Below are positions 50,743 to 59,261 of a stretch of DNA of 59,480 nucleotides, in pieces. The stretch comes from Alphaproteobacteria bacterium (GTDB lineage: Bacteria > Pseudomonadota > Alphaproteobacteria > RF32 > CAG-239). The DNA is taken from assembly GCA_017939155.1 (NCBI GenBank), contig JAGAZZ010000040.1, forward strand, positions 1-59,480, given 5' to 3'. Position 1 is the stretch's first letter, and every line of letters begins with the position of its first letter. The notes under the pieces are model-generated. The model had not been told where the DNA came from. It worked only from the letters and a program-made list of their open reading frames with translations, and did not search any database. The position numbers and the translations under genes were made by a program.

Positions 50743-51360
50743 TTACTGCCGCACATTAGGTTGTGAGCCGTTGTTGTTTTTCGGGGCATACATCGGGTCA
50801 GAGGGTTCGTTGCCGGAAAAAGTTTCTTTAGTCTTGTCCCAAGCCTCTCCGCTGACCTCTTTGGTTTTATCCCAGGCTTTGGCAGTCCCTTCTTTGGTGG
50901 CTTCCCAAGCATCTGCGGATTTTTCTTTAATCGCTTCGCCTGCATCAGCGCTGACTTCTTTGGTTTTATCCCACGCGTCGGCGGATTTTTCTTTAATAGC
51001 TTCGCCTGCATCGGCACTAACCTCTTTAGTTTTGTCCCAAGCGTCGGCAGATTTTTCTTTAACCTCTTCTCCTGCCGTACCGGTTAGTTCTTTGGTCTTA
51101 TCCCAAGCATTACTGCCAAGTTCTTTAGTTTTGTCCCAAGCTTTGGCAGTTCCTTCTTTTGTGGCTTCCCACGCGTCGCTGCCAAATTCTTTAGTTTTTT
51201 CCCATAATCCCTCGGGTTGGTTGGTATGATTTCCTGACATATAAATATCTCCTTGATTTGCGTTAAAGTTATTTTGCGGCACATCTTGCGCCACGGCGGT
51301 TCCTCCCGTTAATAACAGTGTAAAAACTGTGAGCGGAAGACAATTCTTTGGTATTCTCAT
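50743..51360 (-). CDS. Exported LEA/apolipoprotein-like repeat protein
   Basis: A 205-residue protein with a signal peptide (MRIPKNCLPLTVFTLLLTGG, cleavage near AVAQ) and then about eleven copies of an 11-residue amphipathic unit of the form AWDKTKEVSAD or AGEAIKEKSAD. Two 22-residue (66-base) units are repeated almost exactly around 50930-51060. The 11-mer pattern is that of group 3 LEA proteins and of YtxH-like coiled coils, which protect membranes or proteins against desiccation or stress. GGAG precedes the chosen ATG; the longer frame lacks a signal peptide at its start. It lies 84 bases from the invertase gene. Confidence 0.8.
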   Translation of the reverse strand: MRIPKNCLPLTVFTLLLTGGTAVAQDVPQNNFNANQGDIYMSGNHTNQPEGLWEKTKEFGSDAWEATKEGTAKAWDKTKELGSNAWDKTKELTGTAGEEVKEKSADAWDKTKEVSADAGEAIKEKSADAWDKTKEVSADAGEAIKEKSADAWEATKEGTAKAWDKTKEVSGEAWDKTKETFSGNEPSDPMYAPKNNNGSQPNVRQ

Positions 51361-51443
51361 GAGCATACTCCAAAATAAATTTTTCCTTAAACGAGATAAT
51401 CGTTCAAAGAGCCGGTTTTCAATAAAACTTTGGCTTAGGCGTC

Positions 51444-52046
51444 TTAAATTGTTTCTCTTAAAATAAACGTTTGGATATAGCGGTGCAGTGTGCTCCAAGT
51501 GCACCCCATTAAACGGGCAATTTCTGCCTTTGAAACGTTTTGCTTTAGCAAAGCTTTGATTCTATAATGCTTTTTCTTTAATTTTCGATACGAAAAGCCA
51601 AACGGTCTGCCTAAGTGCTTCCCCTCATCCTTAAGACGTTTAAGGGAGTTTCTTGTTCTCTCGGAAATCAGTTGACGTTCAATCTCACTGGCAAGCGAAA
51701 AGGCAAAAGCCAAAACCTTGCTCTGAATGTCCGCGCCCAGACGATAATTTTCTTTTAAAGTCCAAACTTCGCATCTTTTTTCCAAACAAACTTGCAAAAT
51801 TCCCATAACTTCCAATAAGTTGCGTCCGAGTCTTGAAATCTCCGTGGCAACTAAAATGTCCCCTTCGTTAAGTTTATCAAGGATTTTGCCGAGTTTTCGT
51901 TGTTCCAGCGGTTTTCTTGAAGAAATCACTTCTTTAACCCACTTGCCAACCGCCAAATCTTGTTTTTGTAAAAATAACTCGATTTCATGATGTTGGTTTT
52001 CTAAACATTGCTTTTCGGTGCTGACCCGTATATATCCGTATATCAT
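51444..52046 (-). CDS. Serine recombinase, Mpi/Hin-type DNA invertase
   Basis: A 200-residue site-specific recombinase. The N-terminal catalytic domain begins MIYGYIRVST (nucleophile S9) and contains SRLGRNLLEVMGIL and the E-helix ending FSLASEIERQLISERTRNSL; a C-terminal helix-turn-helix follows (NVSKAEIARLMGCTWSTL). The block ENYRLGADIQSKVLAFAF is close to Bacteroides Mpi, the global promoter invertase, and differs from Tn3 resolvases. AAGGA precedes the ATG. I found no convincing inverted repeats beside it, so its targets may lie elsewhere. Confidence 0.9.
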   Translation of the reverse strand: MIYGYIRVSTEKQCLENQHHEIELFLQKQDLAVGKWVKEVISSRKPLEQRKLGKILDKLNEGDILVATEISRLGRNLLEVMGILQVCLEKRCEVWTLKENYRLGADIQSKVLAFAFSLASEIERQLISERTRNSLKRLKDEGKHLGRPFGFSYRKLKKKHYRIKALLKQNVSKAEIARLMGCTWSTLHRYIQTFILRETI

Positions 52047-52133
52047 AATTAGTCCTTTTTTGGTTAGTTATTCAAAAACACCTTGATTTTAAACAAAAAA
52101 AACGTAATTACCACTATTTATTAAGGAGAAAAA

Positions 52134-52286
52134 ATGAGCAAATGTATTTTCAAAAAAGAACAAATCGTCACCAAAGACCGCAGCATAAAAATATATAAAT
52201 GCTTCGGCAAACCGTTTTTTTGTAAAGAAAAAACAAAAAAGAACACCAAATACACCCTGTTTGGGCTAAAAATAAGCAAAAAATAA
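52134..52286 (+). CDS. Small basic protein, unknown
   Basis: A 50-codon open frame with a strong ribosome site (TAAGGAGAAAAA) five bases before the ATG. The product is lysine-rich and has three cysteines (positions 4, 23, 30) and a YTLFGLKI motif near the end, similar in look to short tails seen in polysaccharide-gene products. It lies divergently from the invertase and 49 bases before the lipoprotein hydrolase, possibly on the same transcript. No function is known. Confidence 0.55.
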   Translation: MSKCIFKKEQIVTKDRSIKIYKCFGKPFFCKEKTKKNTKYTLFGLKISKK

Positions 52287-52335
52287 ACCTTTTTGTGCCA
52301 AAATACACCAAAACCGGTTCTAAAAGAGGTCAAAT

Positions 52336-53082
52336 ATGCCAAAAATAATCGCCGTGTTGCTGTTGCTTAGCGCTTGCACCACACTTGAAATCCCAGAAAC
52401 TTATACCTATAAAATCATTAAAACACAAAATTTTGACCTTGCCTCTTGGCAAAAAATAACGAATGCCGACGCTTTCTATAAAATTTATATCGAAGGCGAC
52501 GGCAACGCATTTAATGCCTCGGGCTATCCTTCGCAAGACCCGACCCCGAGAGAGACGCTTGTTCGAAGCCTTGCTTTTCAAGACCCAAGCCCTAATGTCA
52601 TCTATCTGGCACGTCCTTGCCAATTCATCAAAAGCCCTATTTGCGCCAAACGCCATTGGACAACCGCGCGTTTTGCCCCTGAAATCATCACCGCCGAATA
52701 TGACGCCGTCAAACAAATTGCAGGCACACGCCCCGTCATCTTAATCGGTTTTTCCGGCGGAGCGCAAATCGCAGGGCTTATTGCCACGGCTAAACCCGAC
52801 TTAAATGTCAAAAAAATCATCACCATCGCCGGTAATCTTGACCATGAAGCGTGGACAAAGTATCATAAACTCCCACCTTTAAACGAATCAATGAGCCTGA
52901 ATGACTATCGCGCTAAGTTCCAAAAAATCCCGCAAACCCATTATGTCGGCGAAAAAGATGAGGTCATCTTGCCTTTTTTAATCAAAGAGTTCGCAGACCA
53001 AAAAGACGTCATCATTGTCAAAGGCGCCACGCATAACCAAGGCTGGGAAAGGATTTATCAAAATATCTGGCAGGAAAAGTAA
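52336..53082 (+). CDS. Alpha/beta-hydrolase-fold lipoprotein
   Basis: A 248-residue predicted lipoprotein: the signal peptide MPKIIAVLLLLSAC has lipobox LSAC (C14). The body is an alpha/beta hydrolase: nucleophile elbow GFSGGAQ, an acidic residue in VGEKDEVIL, and the histidine in GATHNQGW. It could be an esterase or lipase at the outer membrane. AAAAGAGG lies upstream of the ATG. The substrate is unknown; four cysteines in the middle (PCQFIKSPIC and others) might form disulfides. Confidence 0.82.
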   Translation: MPKIIAVLLLLSACTTLEIPETYTYKIIKTQNFDLASWQKITNADAFYKIYIEGDGNAFNASGYPSQDPTPRETLVRSLAFQDPSPNVIYLARPCQFIKSPICAKRHWTTARFAPEIITAEYDAVKQIAGTRPVILIGFSGGAQIAGLIATAKPDLNVKKIITIAGNLDHEAWTKYHKLPPLNESMSLNDYRAKFQKIPQTHYVGEKDEVILPFLIKEFADQKDVIIVKGATHNQGWERIYQNIWQEK

Positions 53083-53097
53083 CTGGCAAATATCTCC

Positions 53098-53128
53098 TTG
53101 ACATTTCTAATAAAAGATGTAGCATAAT
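53098..53128 (+). promoter_or_regulatory. Promoter of the sirtuin gene
   Basis: TTGACA (53098-53103) followed by TAGCATAAT (53120-53128). The leader carries TTTATTTTTATGTCTTA and no Shine-Dalgarno before the ATG at 53173. Confidence 0.6.
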
Positions 53129-53172
53129 CCTGAATTTTTTATTTTTATGTCTTATAATCAAAATTTTATATT

Positions 53173-53886
53173 ATGGAATATCAAAACATCGTGTTTTTAA
53201 CCGGCGCGGGAATTTCCGCCCCATCGGGTTTACAAACTTTTCGTGGCGAAAACGGCTTATGGTATAACCGTAACCCTGAGGATGTCGCTACCTTAAAAGC
53301 ATTTGAGGATAATCCTCTGTTTGTCTTGCGTTTTTATAATCGTCTGCGCAAAGAAATGCTCCAAGCAGAACCGAACGCGGCGCATTTGGCTATCGCCGAA
53401 CTGGAGAAAAAACTTGCAGACAGTCGTCAAGGGTGTGTCAATATCTTAACACAAAATATTGATACATTACACGAAAAGGCAAACTCATCTCGGGTCTTTC
53501 ATATTCATGGATCGATAGCGTCCGCTCGTTGCACAAAGTGCAATTGTGTTTGGCATAACGAAAGAAGTATTTTGCTGATGACACCATGTCCTGCTTGTCA
53601 ATCTGTCGGAACGGTGCGGCCGGATATCGTGTTTTTTAAAGAACCGTTGCAATATCAAGGTTTAACGGAGCATTTTTTAAAAAATGCAGATTTGTTTATT
53701 GCGGTCGGAACGTCGGGCAAAATTGCGCCGGCATCGCATTTTGCCGCTGAGGCGAAAGCGCACGGCGCCAAAACAATGGCTTTTAATCTCGAGGAGCCTG
53801 AAAATAAGCAGGATTTTGACGAGGTTATCCTTGGTCCCGCCGAACAAACCCTCCCGCAGTTCATCAAAGAACTGCTTTCAAACTAA
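53173..53886 (+). CDS. cobB: Sir2-family NAD-dependent protein deacylase
   Basis: A 237-residue class III-like sirtuin. GAGISAPSGLQTFRG (11-25) binds NAD, TQNIDTLH (93-100) and the catalytic H112 (HIHGS) follow, and four zinc cysteines are at 120, 123, 139 and 142. Class III enzymes that remove succinyl groups have a YxxR pair in the FYN segment; here it reads FYNRLR (54-59), with leucine at the fourth position of the pair, so acyl preference may differ. It consumes NAD, linking it to the NAD operon 8 kb away. Start without Shine-Dalgarno; AT-rich leader with ATGTCTTA. Confidence 0.9.
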   Translation: MEYQNIVFLTGAGISAPSGLQTFRGENGLWYNRNPEDVATLKAFEDNPLFVLRFYNRLRKEMLQAEPNAAHLAIAELEKKLADSRQGCVNILTQNIDTLHEKANSSRVFHIHGSIASARCTKCNCVWHNERSILLMTPCPACQSVGTVRPDIVFFKEPLQYQGLTEHFLKNADLFIAVGTSGKIAPASHFAAEAKAHGAKTMAFNLEEPENKQDFDEVILGPAEQTLPQFIKELLSN

Positions 53887-53888
53887 AC

Positions 53889-53922
53889 AATCACCCCCGA
53901 CCGTTTGGCGGGGGTGTTTCTC
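53889..53922. terminator. Bidirectional terminator, member of a 34-bp inverted pair
   Basis: CACCCCCG/CGGGGGTG hairpin between the convergent sirtuin and tsf genes. The same 34 bases occur, exactly reversed and complemented, at 58887-58920. Confidence 0.88.
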
Positions 53923-53941
53923 ATTTTTATCTGATAGAAAA

Positions 53942-54874
53942 TTAAGCAGATTTGCCAAGTTGAGCGGCAACTTCAGCGGCAAAATCTTCTTCTTTTTTCT
54001 GCAAGCCTTCGCCGAGCTTAAAGCAAACAAAGCCTGCAAGTTTAACTTCAGCATTGTTCTCTTTGGCAAAGTCTTCAACAACAGCCTTAACTTTCTTATC
54101 CGGGTCCATAATATAAGCTTGTTCTTCCAAAACAACTTCTTCATAGTATTTGCGAATACGACCTTCAACCATTTTCTCAACAATGTTTGCAGGTTTACCG
54201 GAAGCTAAAGCCTGCTCAGAGAAAATGGCTTTTTCACGAGCAACAGCCTCTGCCGGAACTTCGGCAATTGTCATAGAAATCGGGTTGGTGGCGGCAATGT
54301 GCATGGCGATATGTTTGCCGAGTTCTTGCATTTTAGCTTTGTCAGCATTGCCTTCCAAGGCAACCAAAACGCCGATTTTACCTAAATTCGGACGAACAGC
54401 GTTGTGAATATAAGAGCAAACAATGCCGTTTTCAGCAGACAAATAAGCAGCGCGGCGCAAGTTCATATTCTCACCGATTTTAGCAATCATATCGGTCAAA
54501 ATCGTGCCCATATCTTTGCCGGTTACCGGGCAAACAAATGCTTTTAAGCCTTCAACATCGCCTTTAACAGCCAATGCCGCTTTAGAAGCGTTTTCAACAT
54601 AGTCTTGGAAAATATCGTTTTTAGCAACAAAGTCTGTTTCTGAGTTAACCTCAACAACAGCACCGGCATTGCCTTCAACAAAAACAGAAACTAAACCTTC
54701 AGCAGCAATGCGGCTTGCTTTTTTAGCGGCAGATGCCAAACCTTTTTTGCGCAACCAGTCAATTGCTTCTTCCATATTGCCGTTGGTTTCAACCAAGGCT
54801 TTTTTACAATCCAACATTCCGGCGCCGGATGTTTCTCTTAAACTCTTTACCATCGAGGCGGTAATTTCAGCCAT
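53942..54874 (-). CDS. tsf: Elongation factor Ts
   Basis: A 310-residue guanine-nucleotide exchange factor for EF-Tu. The N-terminal UBA-like domain begins MAEITASMVKSLRETSGAGM followed by LDCKKALVETNG; the core contains EVNSETDFVAKN and MHIAATNPISM. The length is typical for alphaproteobacteria. It follows rpsB by 84 bases in the conserved rpsB-tsf order, but pyrH and frr, frequent next neighbours, are absent downstream, where a convergent sirtuin lies. Confidence 0.97.
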   Translation of the reverse strand: MAEITASMVKSLRETSGAGMLDCKKALVETNGNMEEAIDWLRKKGLASAAKKASRIAAEGLVSVFVEGNAGAVVEVNSETDFVAKNDIFQDYVENASKAALAVKGDVEGLKAFVCPVTGKDMGTILTDMIAKIGENMNLRRAAYLSAENGIVCSYIHNAVRPNLGKIGVLVALEGNADKAKMQELGKHIAMHIAATNPISMTIAEVPAEAVAREKAIFSEQALASGKPANIVEKMVEGRIRKYYEEVVLEEQAYIMDPDKKVKAVVEDFAKENNAEVKLAGFVCFKLGEGLQKKEEDFAAEVAAQLGKSA

Positions 54875-54958
54875 TATTTTATTCCCCTTGTCTAATAGAT
54901 AATCAAATCAGGCGACGGCTTGAGCCGCCGCCCTAAGAAGACGTTTAACTTAAATTCA

Positions 54959-55732
54959 TTAAGCGTTTTCAACATTTTCAAAAGCTTCGCCGGCAGCAGA
55001 AACCGTAGCGGCGTCTTCAACCTTAACGCCTTGAGCGGCAACTTCAGCCTGCATACCATCCAACACTGCAGAAGAAATCAATTCGCAGTAAAGCTGAATG
55101 GCACGGATAGCGTCATCATTACCCGGAACCGGATAATCAACGTCATACGGGTTGGCGTTTGTATCGGTAATGCCGATAACAGGAATCCCTAATTTCTTAG
55201 CTTCTTTGATAGCCAAAGCTTCTTTCGGAGTGTCGATAACAAACAACAAATCCGGCTGACCGCCCATATTTTTAATGCCGTCTAAAGAAAGAGCCAATTT
55301 TTCTTGTTCTTTCTTAATGTTCTGCATTTCTTTTTTGGTGTAGCCGTCGTATGCGTTCTTTTCTTCCATCTCGTTTAATTTAACCAGACGGTTGATAGAC
55401 TTGTTAACGGTTTTCCAGTTGGTGAGCATACCGCCGAGCCAACGATAATTGACATAATATTGTCCGCATCTCTCAGCGCTTTCTTTAACAATATCCTGAG
55501 CTTGGCGCTTGGTAGCAACAAACAAAACTTTGCCGCCTTTTGCCGCAACATCGCGAGCAACAGCCAAAGCTGTATAAAGCATCGGATAAGTCTTTTGCAA
55601 ATCAATAATGTGAACATTGTCTTTTTTGCCGTAAATATACGGAGCCATTTGCGGATTCCAACGACGAGCGTGGTGTCCGAAGTGTACGCCGGCTTCAACG
55701 AGCTGACGCAAAGTAAAAGTAGGAAGTGTCAT
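54959..55732 (-). CDS. rpsB: 30S ribosomal protein S2
   Basis: A 257-residue S2 protein. [20 protein letters not shown], the conserved [34 protein letters not shown], and the C-terminal [19 protein letters not shown] all match the family. It has an alphaproteobacterial-type acidic C-terminal tail ([19 protein letters not shown]). The transcript has a leader of 100 or more bases and continues into tsf. Confidence 0.97.
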   Translation of the reverse strand: MTLPTFTLRQLVEAGVHFGHHARRWNPQMAPYIYGKKDNVHIIDLQKTYPMLYTALAVARDVAAKGGKVLFVATKRQAQDIVKESAERCGQYYVNYRWLGGMLTNWKTVNKSINRLVKLNEMEEKNAYDGYTKKEMQNIKKEQEKLALSLDGIKNMGGQPDLLFVIDTPKEALAIKEAKKLGIPVIGITDTNANPYDVDYPVPGNDDAIRAIQLYCELISSAVLDGMQAEVAAQGVKVEDAATVSAAGEAFENVENA

Positions 55733-55850
55733 ATTTTCTTATTCCTTATTTTCCAGTTAAACCTCCGCAAGCTAATAACTTAAATTACTTTAAGCACCGG
55801 AGCGTGAAGCTCTATCTCTAAAGCCGACGCCTGCCTGCGTGTGAATTATT
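55733..55850 (-). promoter_or_regulatory. rpsB leader region, possible S2 autoregulatory site
   Basis: The leader contains a GAGC-TTCAC-GCTC hairpin (55812-55800), a GGAGG far from the start, and a nearer AAGGAA site. Ribosomal protein S2 represses its own leader in many bacteria, but I cannot match this sequence to a known motif. Confidence 0.3.
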
Positions 55851-55929
55851 AAAACAGACTTAATGCCTGTTTCAGCGCTTTATAGCCATAAAATATTTAA
55901 TTTGCAAGTATTTTTTTTATTTTTTTACG

Positions 55930-55965
55930 AAAAAAAACGCGCCTCCATATCGGAAACGCGTTTTC
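55930..55965 (-). terminator. Terminator of the 55985 gene
   Basis: AAAACGCG/CGCGTTTT stem with a T-run on the minus strand. Confidence 0.78.
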
Positions 55966-55984
55966 TTTTTAATTCAAGACAAGT

Positions 55985-56713
55985 TTATTGTCGCTCATAG
56001 CGGTCAATAAAATCGTTGAGTGTTTCTTTGCTTTCGCCGTGCATAAGCGCCAAATACAAAATATGCCGCAAATCACGCTTGCGGGGATTTTCCAAATCAA
56101 CGCCGCTTGCAGACATTGAAAGCAGACAATCGGCAATCTGCACCGGTATCAGGCAATCCTCAACAACGGCCAAACGAAAACTGCGGCTGAGCGAAATTGC
56201 CGTTGCTTGCGGCAGAGGTTCGAACATATCACCCAAAAGCGCATACAGATTTTCCGCTTTCATTGAAAACAGAGCATCAATCGTTTCCGCGTCTTGGGTT
56301 AATTTCAGCACCTCAAGCGCTTTCTCTACCAAAGCCCGGCGCTTGCCGTAATAAGAAGAAAGCTCAAGCAAAATCTCGACAACACGCGGCAGTTTCTGCA
56401 ATTTAAGCGTCTCAGAGCCTCTTTCCAGCCATAAAAGACCGTTTTTTAGAGGCTGACCTTGGTCATCGCTCAAAAAAATCAAAACCGGCTGCCCGTCTTC
56501 ACGCCTGTGCACCGTAAAGTTTTCACCGCTTGAAACCTCTTCTGCCAAATAGAAAGTGATAATTTTATCCGGCTCAAAAGCTGAAATATCAGCCAAAGCG
56601 GGGAGCTTTATCCTGCTTTCACGTTCATTAGTTATGGATGTTACACAAAGCGTTAAACACCCATTGCCCTTAACGACCTGGTCGATACGGGCGGTTATTG
56701 GACCTTTACTCAT
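55985..56713 (-). CDS. Unknown protein, conserved-looking
   Basis: A 242-residue soluble protein without recognised domain. The first 90 residues are strand-rich (MSKGPITARIDQVVKGNG...), and the remainder is mainly helical with many leucines. No signal peptide or membrane segment. I start at MSKGPITARID, since the longer frame begins in the promoter. There is no Shine-Dalgarno; the AT-rich leader ends TATCATTATG, as in the other SD-less genes. It is divergent from parE and shares a compact promoter region with it. Confidence 0.75.
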   Translation of the reverse strand: MSKGPITARIDQVVKGNGCLTLCVTSITNERESRIKLPALADISAFEPDKIITFYLAEEVSSGENFTVHRREDGQPVLIFLSDDQGQPLKNGLLWLERGSETLKLQKLPRVVEILLELSSYYGKRRALVEKALEVLKLTQDAETIDALFSMKAENLYALLGDMFEPLPQATAISLSRSFRLAVVEDCLIPVQIADCLLSMSASGVDLENPRKRDLRHILYLALMHGESKETLNDFIDRYERQ

Positions 56714-56745
56714 AATGATAAAAATAAAATTAGTTAAACACGATA

Positions 56746-56774
56746 TTTTTAGCATAGCTTTTGACAGAATGCAA
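56746..56774 (-). promoter_or_regulatory. Promoter of the 55985 gene
   Basis: Minus strand TTGCAT (56774-56769), 17 bases, TAAAAA (56751-56746). It overlaps the plus-strand parE promoter. Confidence 0.5.
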
Positions 56775-56789
56775 GCTTTTTTGTTTAAT
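56761..56789 (+). promoter_or_regulatory. Promoter of parE
   Basis: TTGACA (56761-56766), a 17-base spacer and TTTAAT (56784-56789), about 110 bases before the ATG; overlaps the divergent promoter. Confidence 0.5.
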
Positions 56790-56897
56790 TGTTTTGCTGG
56801 TATCGCATTTTTTTGTTAAAATCGTCAAATTTTGCTTGTCTGAAAGGTTTTATTTTTCTATATTCGTTAAGAAAAATTATAAGAAACAGAGGAAAAA

Positions 56898-58886
56898 ATG
56901 AGCGATTTATTTGAAAATTCCGCAACCGCAACCAAAGAAGAATATTCCGCGCGGGATATTGAAGTTTTAGAAGGGCTTGAGCCGGTCAGACACCGCCCCG
57001 GTATGTATATCGGCGGAACGGACGAGCAGGCGTTGCACCACTTGGTCGCGGAAGTTTTGGATAACTCAATGGATGAAGCCGTTGCAGGCTACGCCACCAG
57101 GATTGATATTGCGGTTAACGCTGATTTATCGGTCACGATAACCGATAACGGTCGTGGTATTCCGGTTGATGACCACCCGAAATATCCCGGCAAATCTGCC
57201 TTGGAGGTTATTTTGACAACGCTTCACTCCGGTGGTAAGTTTGGCGGCGGCGCGTATAAAGTGTCAGGCGGTTTGCACGGCGTCGGTTCCTCTGTTGTGA
57301 ACGCTCTCTCTAAAAAGTTGGTGGTAGAAGTTGCCCGTGATAAAAAACTTTATCGGCAGGAATATTCTTGCGGCAAACCTTTAACCCCGCTTGTTCTTGT
57401 CGGCAATGCGCCAAACCGTCGCGGTACCAGCATTACCTTTTTGCCTGATGAGGAGATTTTTGGTTCGGATAACAAGTTTGTTCCCGCTAAAATTTATCGT
57501 ATGGCGCGCTCAAAAGCCTTTTTGTTTAAAGGAATTAAGATTTTTTGGAAGTGTGCGCCCGAGCTGATTAAAGAGGGAGATAATATTCCGCTTGAAACCG
57601 AGTTTAATTTTCCTAACGGCTTGCTTGATTTTTTGAATTATCAAATCGGCACGAGGCTGACGATAAACCGCACGCCGTTTTGCGGCGAAGCTGATTTAGC
57701 CGGTGATGAGGGCAAAGTCGAATGGGCAATTACCTGGCCTGAAGATGAAAAAGGCTTTTGCAACTCTTATTGCAATACGGTCATAACCCCGCAAGGCGGC
57801 ACGCATGAACAAGGCTTTAGAACAGCACTTTTAAAAGGCTTAAAAGAATACGCCGATATGGCCAACATCAAAAAAGCCGCCGGCATTATGGCGGAAGACT
57901 TTTTAAGCGATGCGGCAATTATGCTTTCGGTGTTTATTCGTGACCCGCAGTTTCAAGGGCAAACGAAAGATAAATTAACCTCCACCAAGGCGGTAGGTTT
58001 GGTGGAAAAAGCGGTGAAAGATTCATTTGACCATTGGCTTTCGTCAGACAAAGAAAATGCCGCCGCGTTAATTGAGTATGTCGTATCCAGAGCGGATTTA
58101 CGCAAAAAACGCAAAGAAGAAAAAGTCCAAAACCGCAAATCGCCGACGAAAAAACTTCGTCTTCCCGGCAAATTGGCAGATTGTTCCAAATCAGCCGCCG
58201 AAGATACGGAAATTTTTATTGTTGAGGGAGATTCCGCGGGCGGTTCGGCCAAACAAGGGCGTGACCGTATGACGCAGGCGATTTTGCCTTTGCGCGGCAA
58301 AATCTTAAACGTTGCCAGCGCCAGCCTTGATAAGATTACCCAAAACCAAGAAATCAAAGATATAATAGAGGCTTTAGGCTGTGGCACAAAAGACAACTAT
58401 AAAGAAGAAAATTTGCGATATGAAAAAATCATTATCATGACCGATGCGGACGTTGACGGCGCCCACATTACCTCGCTTTTGATGACTTTCTTTTATCAGT
58501 ATATGCCGAAATTAATCGAAAACGGACATTTGTATATCGCAACCCCGCCACTCTATAAAATCGTCTTTGGCGGCAAAAACTACTATGCCTTAGATGATGA
58601 GGAAAAAGATAAAATTTTAGCCAAAGCCAAGGCCAACCAAAAGCCTGACATCAGCCGGTTTAAAGGTTTGGGCGAGATGAGCGCGTTACAGCTTAAAGAA
58701 ACAACAATGGATAAGCAAAACCGCGTTCTCTTGCGCGTCACCATCCCCACCGCCAACACCGAGGAAAGCCGTGACGAAGCGTTTGAAACCCGTCGTCAGG
58801 TGGAGCGCCTGATGGGTAAAGACCCCGAACAGCGCTTCAAGTTTATCATTGAGCGCGCCAAGTTTGCTGAAGATTTGGATATATAA
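56898..58886 (+). CDS. parE: DNA topoisomerase IV subunit B
   Basis: A 662-residue ATPase subunit of topoisomerase IV, which decatenates daughter chromosomes with ParC. The N-terminal GHKL ATPase has VLEGLEPVRHRPGMYIGGTD, DNSMDEAVAG, ITDNGRGIPVDDHP, and GGLHGVGSSVVNALS; the Toprim domain has IVEGDSAGGSAKQGRD and MTDADVDGAHI. The N-terminal SARDIEVLEGLEPVR and the length point to ParE rather than GyrB, which is longer. GAGGAAAAA precedes the ATG. It ends in one copy of the 34-bp terminator pair. Confidence 0.93.
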   Translation: MSDLFENSATATKEEYSARDIEVLEGLEPVRHRPGMYIGGTDEQALHHLVAEVLDNSMDEAVAGYATRIDIAVNADLSVTITDNGRGIPVDDHPKYPGKSALEVILTTLHSGGKFGGGAYKVSGGLHGVGSSVVNALSKKLVVEVARDKKLYRQEYSCGKPLTPLVLVGNAPNRRGTSITFLPDEEIFGSDNKFVPAKIYRMARSKAFLFKGIKIFWKCAPELIKEGDNIPLETEFNFPNGLLDFLNYQIGTRLTINRTPFCGEADLAGDEGKVEWAITWPEDEKGFCNSYCNTVITPQGGTHEQGFRTALLKGLKEYADMANIKKAAGIMAEDFLSDAAIMLSVFIRDPQFQGQTKDKLTSTKAVGLVEKAVKDSFDHWLSSDKENAAALIEYVVSRADLRKKRKEEKVQNRKSPTKKLRLPGKLADCSKSAAEDTEIFIVEGDSAGGSAKQGRDRMTQAILPLRGKILNVASASLDKITQNQEIKDIIEALGCGTKDNYKEENLRYEKIIIMTDADVDGAHITSLLMTFFYQYMPKLIENGHLYIATPPLYKIVFGGKNYYALDDEEKDKILAKAKANQKPDISRFKGLGEMSALQLKETTMDKQNRVLLRVTIPTANTEESRDEAFETRRQVERLMGKDPEQRFKFIIERAKFAEDLDI

Positions 58887-58920
58887 GAGAAACACCCCCG
58901 CCAAACGGTCGGGGGTGATT
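58887..58920. terminator. Bidirectional terminator, second member of the 34-bp inverted pair
   Basis: CACCCCCG/CGGGGGTG hairpin between convergent parE and the XRE gene, with a T-run after it on the plus strand. Exact reverse complement of 53889-53922. Confidence 0.88.
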
Positions 58921-58930
58921 TTTTTGAGGA

Positions 58931-59233
58931 TTAATTTTCGGAGGTCACTTCCGGTGTTTCCTCCTCGTATGTTGCGTTGACTAATTTAATTTCCAACGTT
59001 TTGCCGTATAATTTTAACACTCTGAATAAAGCAAACCAATGGAACTTGCGGCGCCCGAGTTCATTTTCTTCTAAAATCCGCGAATCAACATCAACTTTGC
59101 GGGCTATATATTCTAACCGCTGGTTATTTTCCCGACGAATAGCTATTAATAAGTCGCCGATACAGCCACAGATGTATTTTTCAAAATCGTTAGAATGGCT
59201 ATAATGCTTAACCCATTTTTCTTCAAATTTCAT
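58931..59233 (-). CDS. Small XRE-like helix-turn-helix protein
   Basis: A 100-residue protein. Residues 27-75 fit a Cro/CI (XRE) helix-turn-helix: LLIAIRRENNQRLEYIARKVD, then ILEENELGRRKFHWFALFRVL with the typical NE(L)GRR turn and LYGKTLEI ending, as in antitoxin-type or phage-like regulators. A GGAGTG ribosome site precedes the ATG. No toxin gene is next to it on the same strand. A hairpin with T-run lies about 35 bases upstream of the start and could attenuate its expression. Confidence 0.72.
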   Translation of the reverse strand: MKFEEKWVKHYSHSNDFEKYICGCIGDLLIAIRRENNQRLEYIARKVDVDSRILEENELGRRKFHWFALFRVLKLYGKTLEIKLVNATYEEETPEVTSEN

Positions 59234-59261
59234 GATTTTTCACTCCATATTTAATTAAAAC

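Noticed and set aside
51361..51443. Invertible promoter between the LEA-like gene and the invertase
   Set aside because: Only a 5-bp palindrome (AACGA/TCGTT) is present; no matching inverted pair enclosing a promoter was found.
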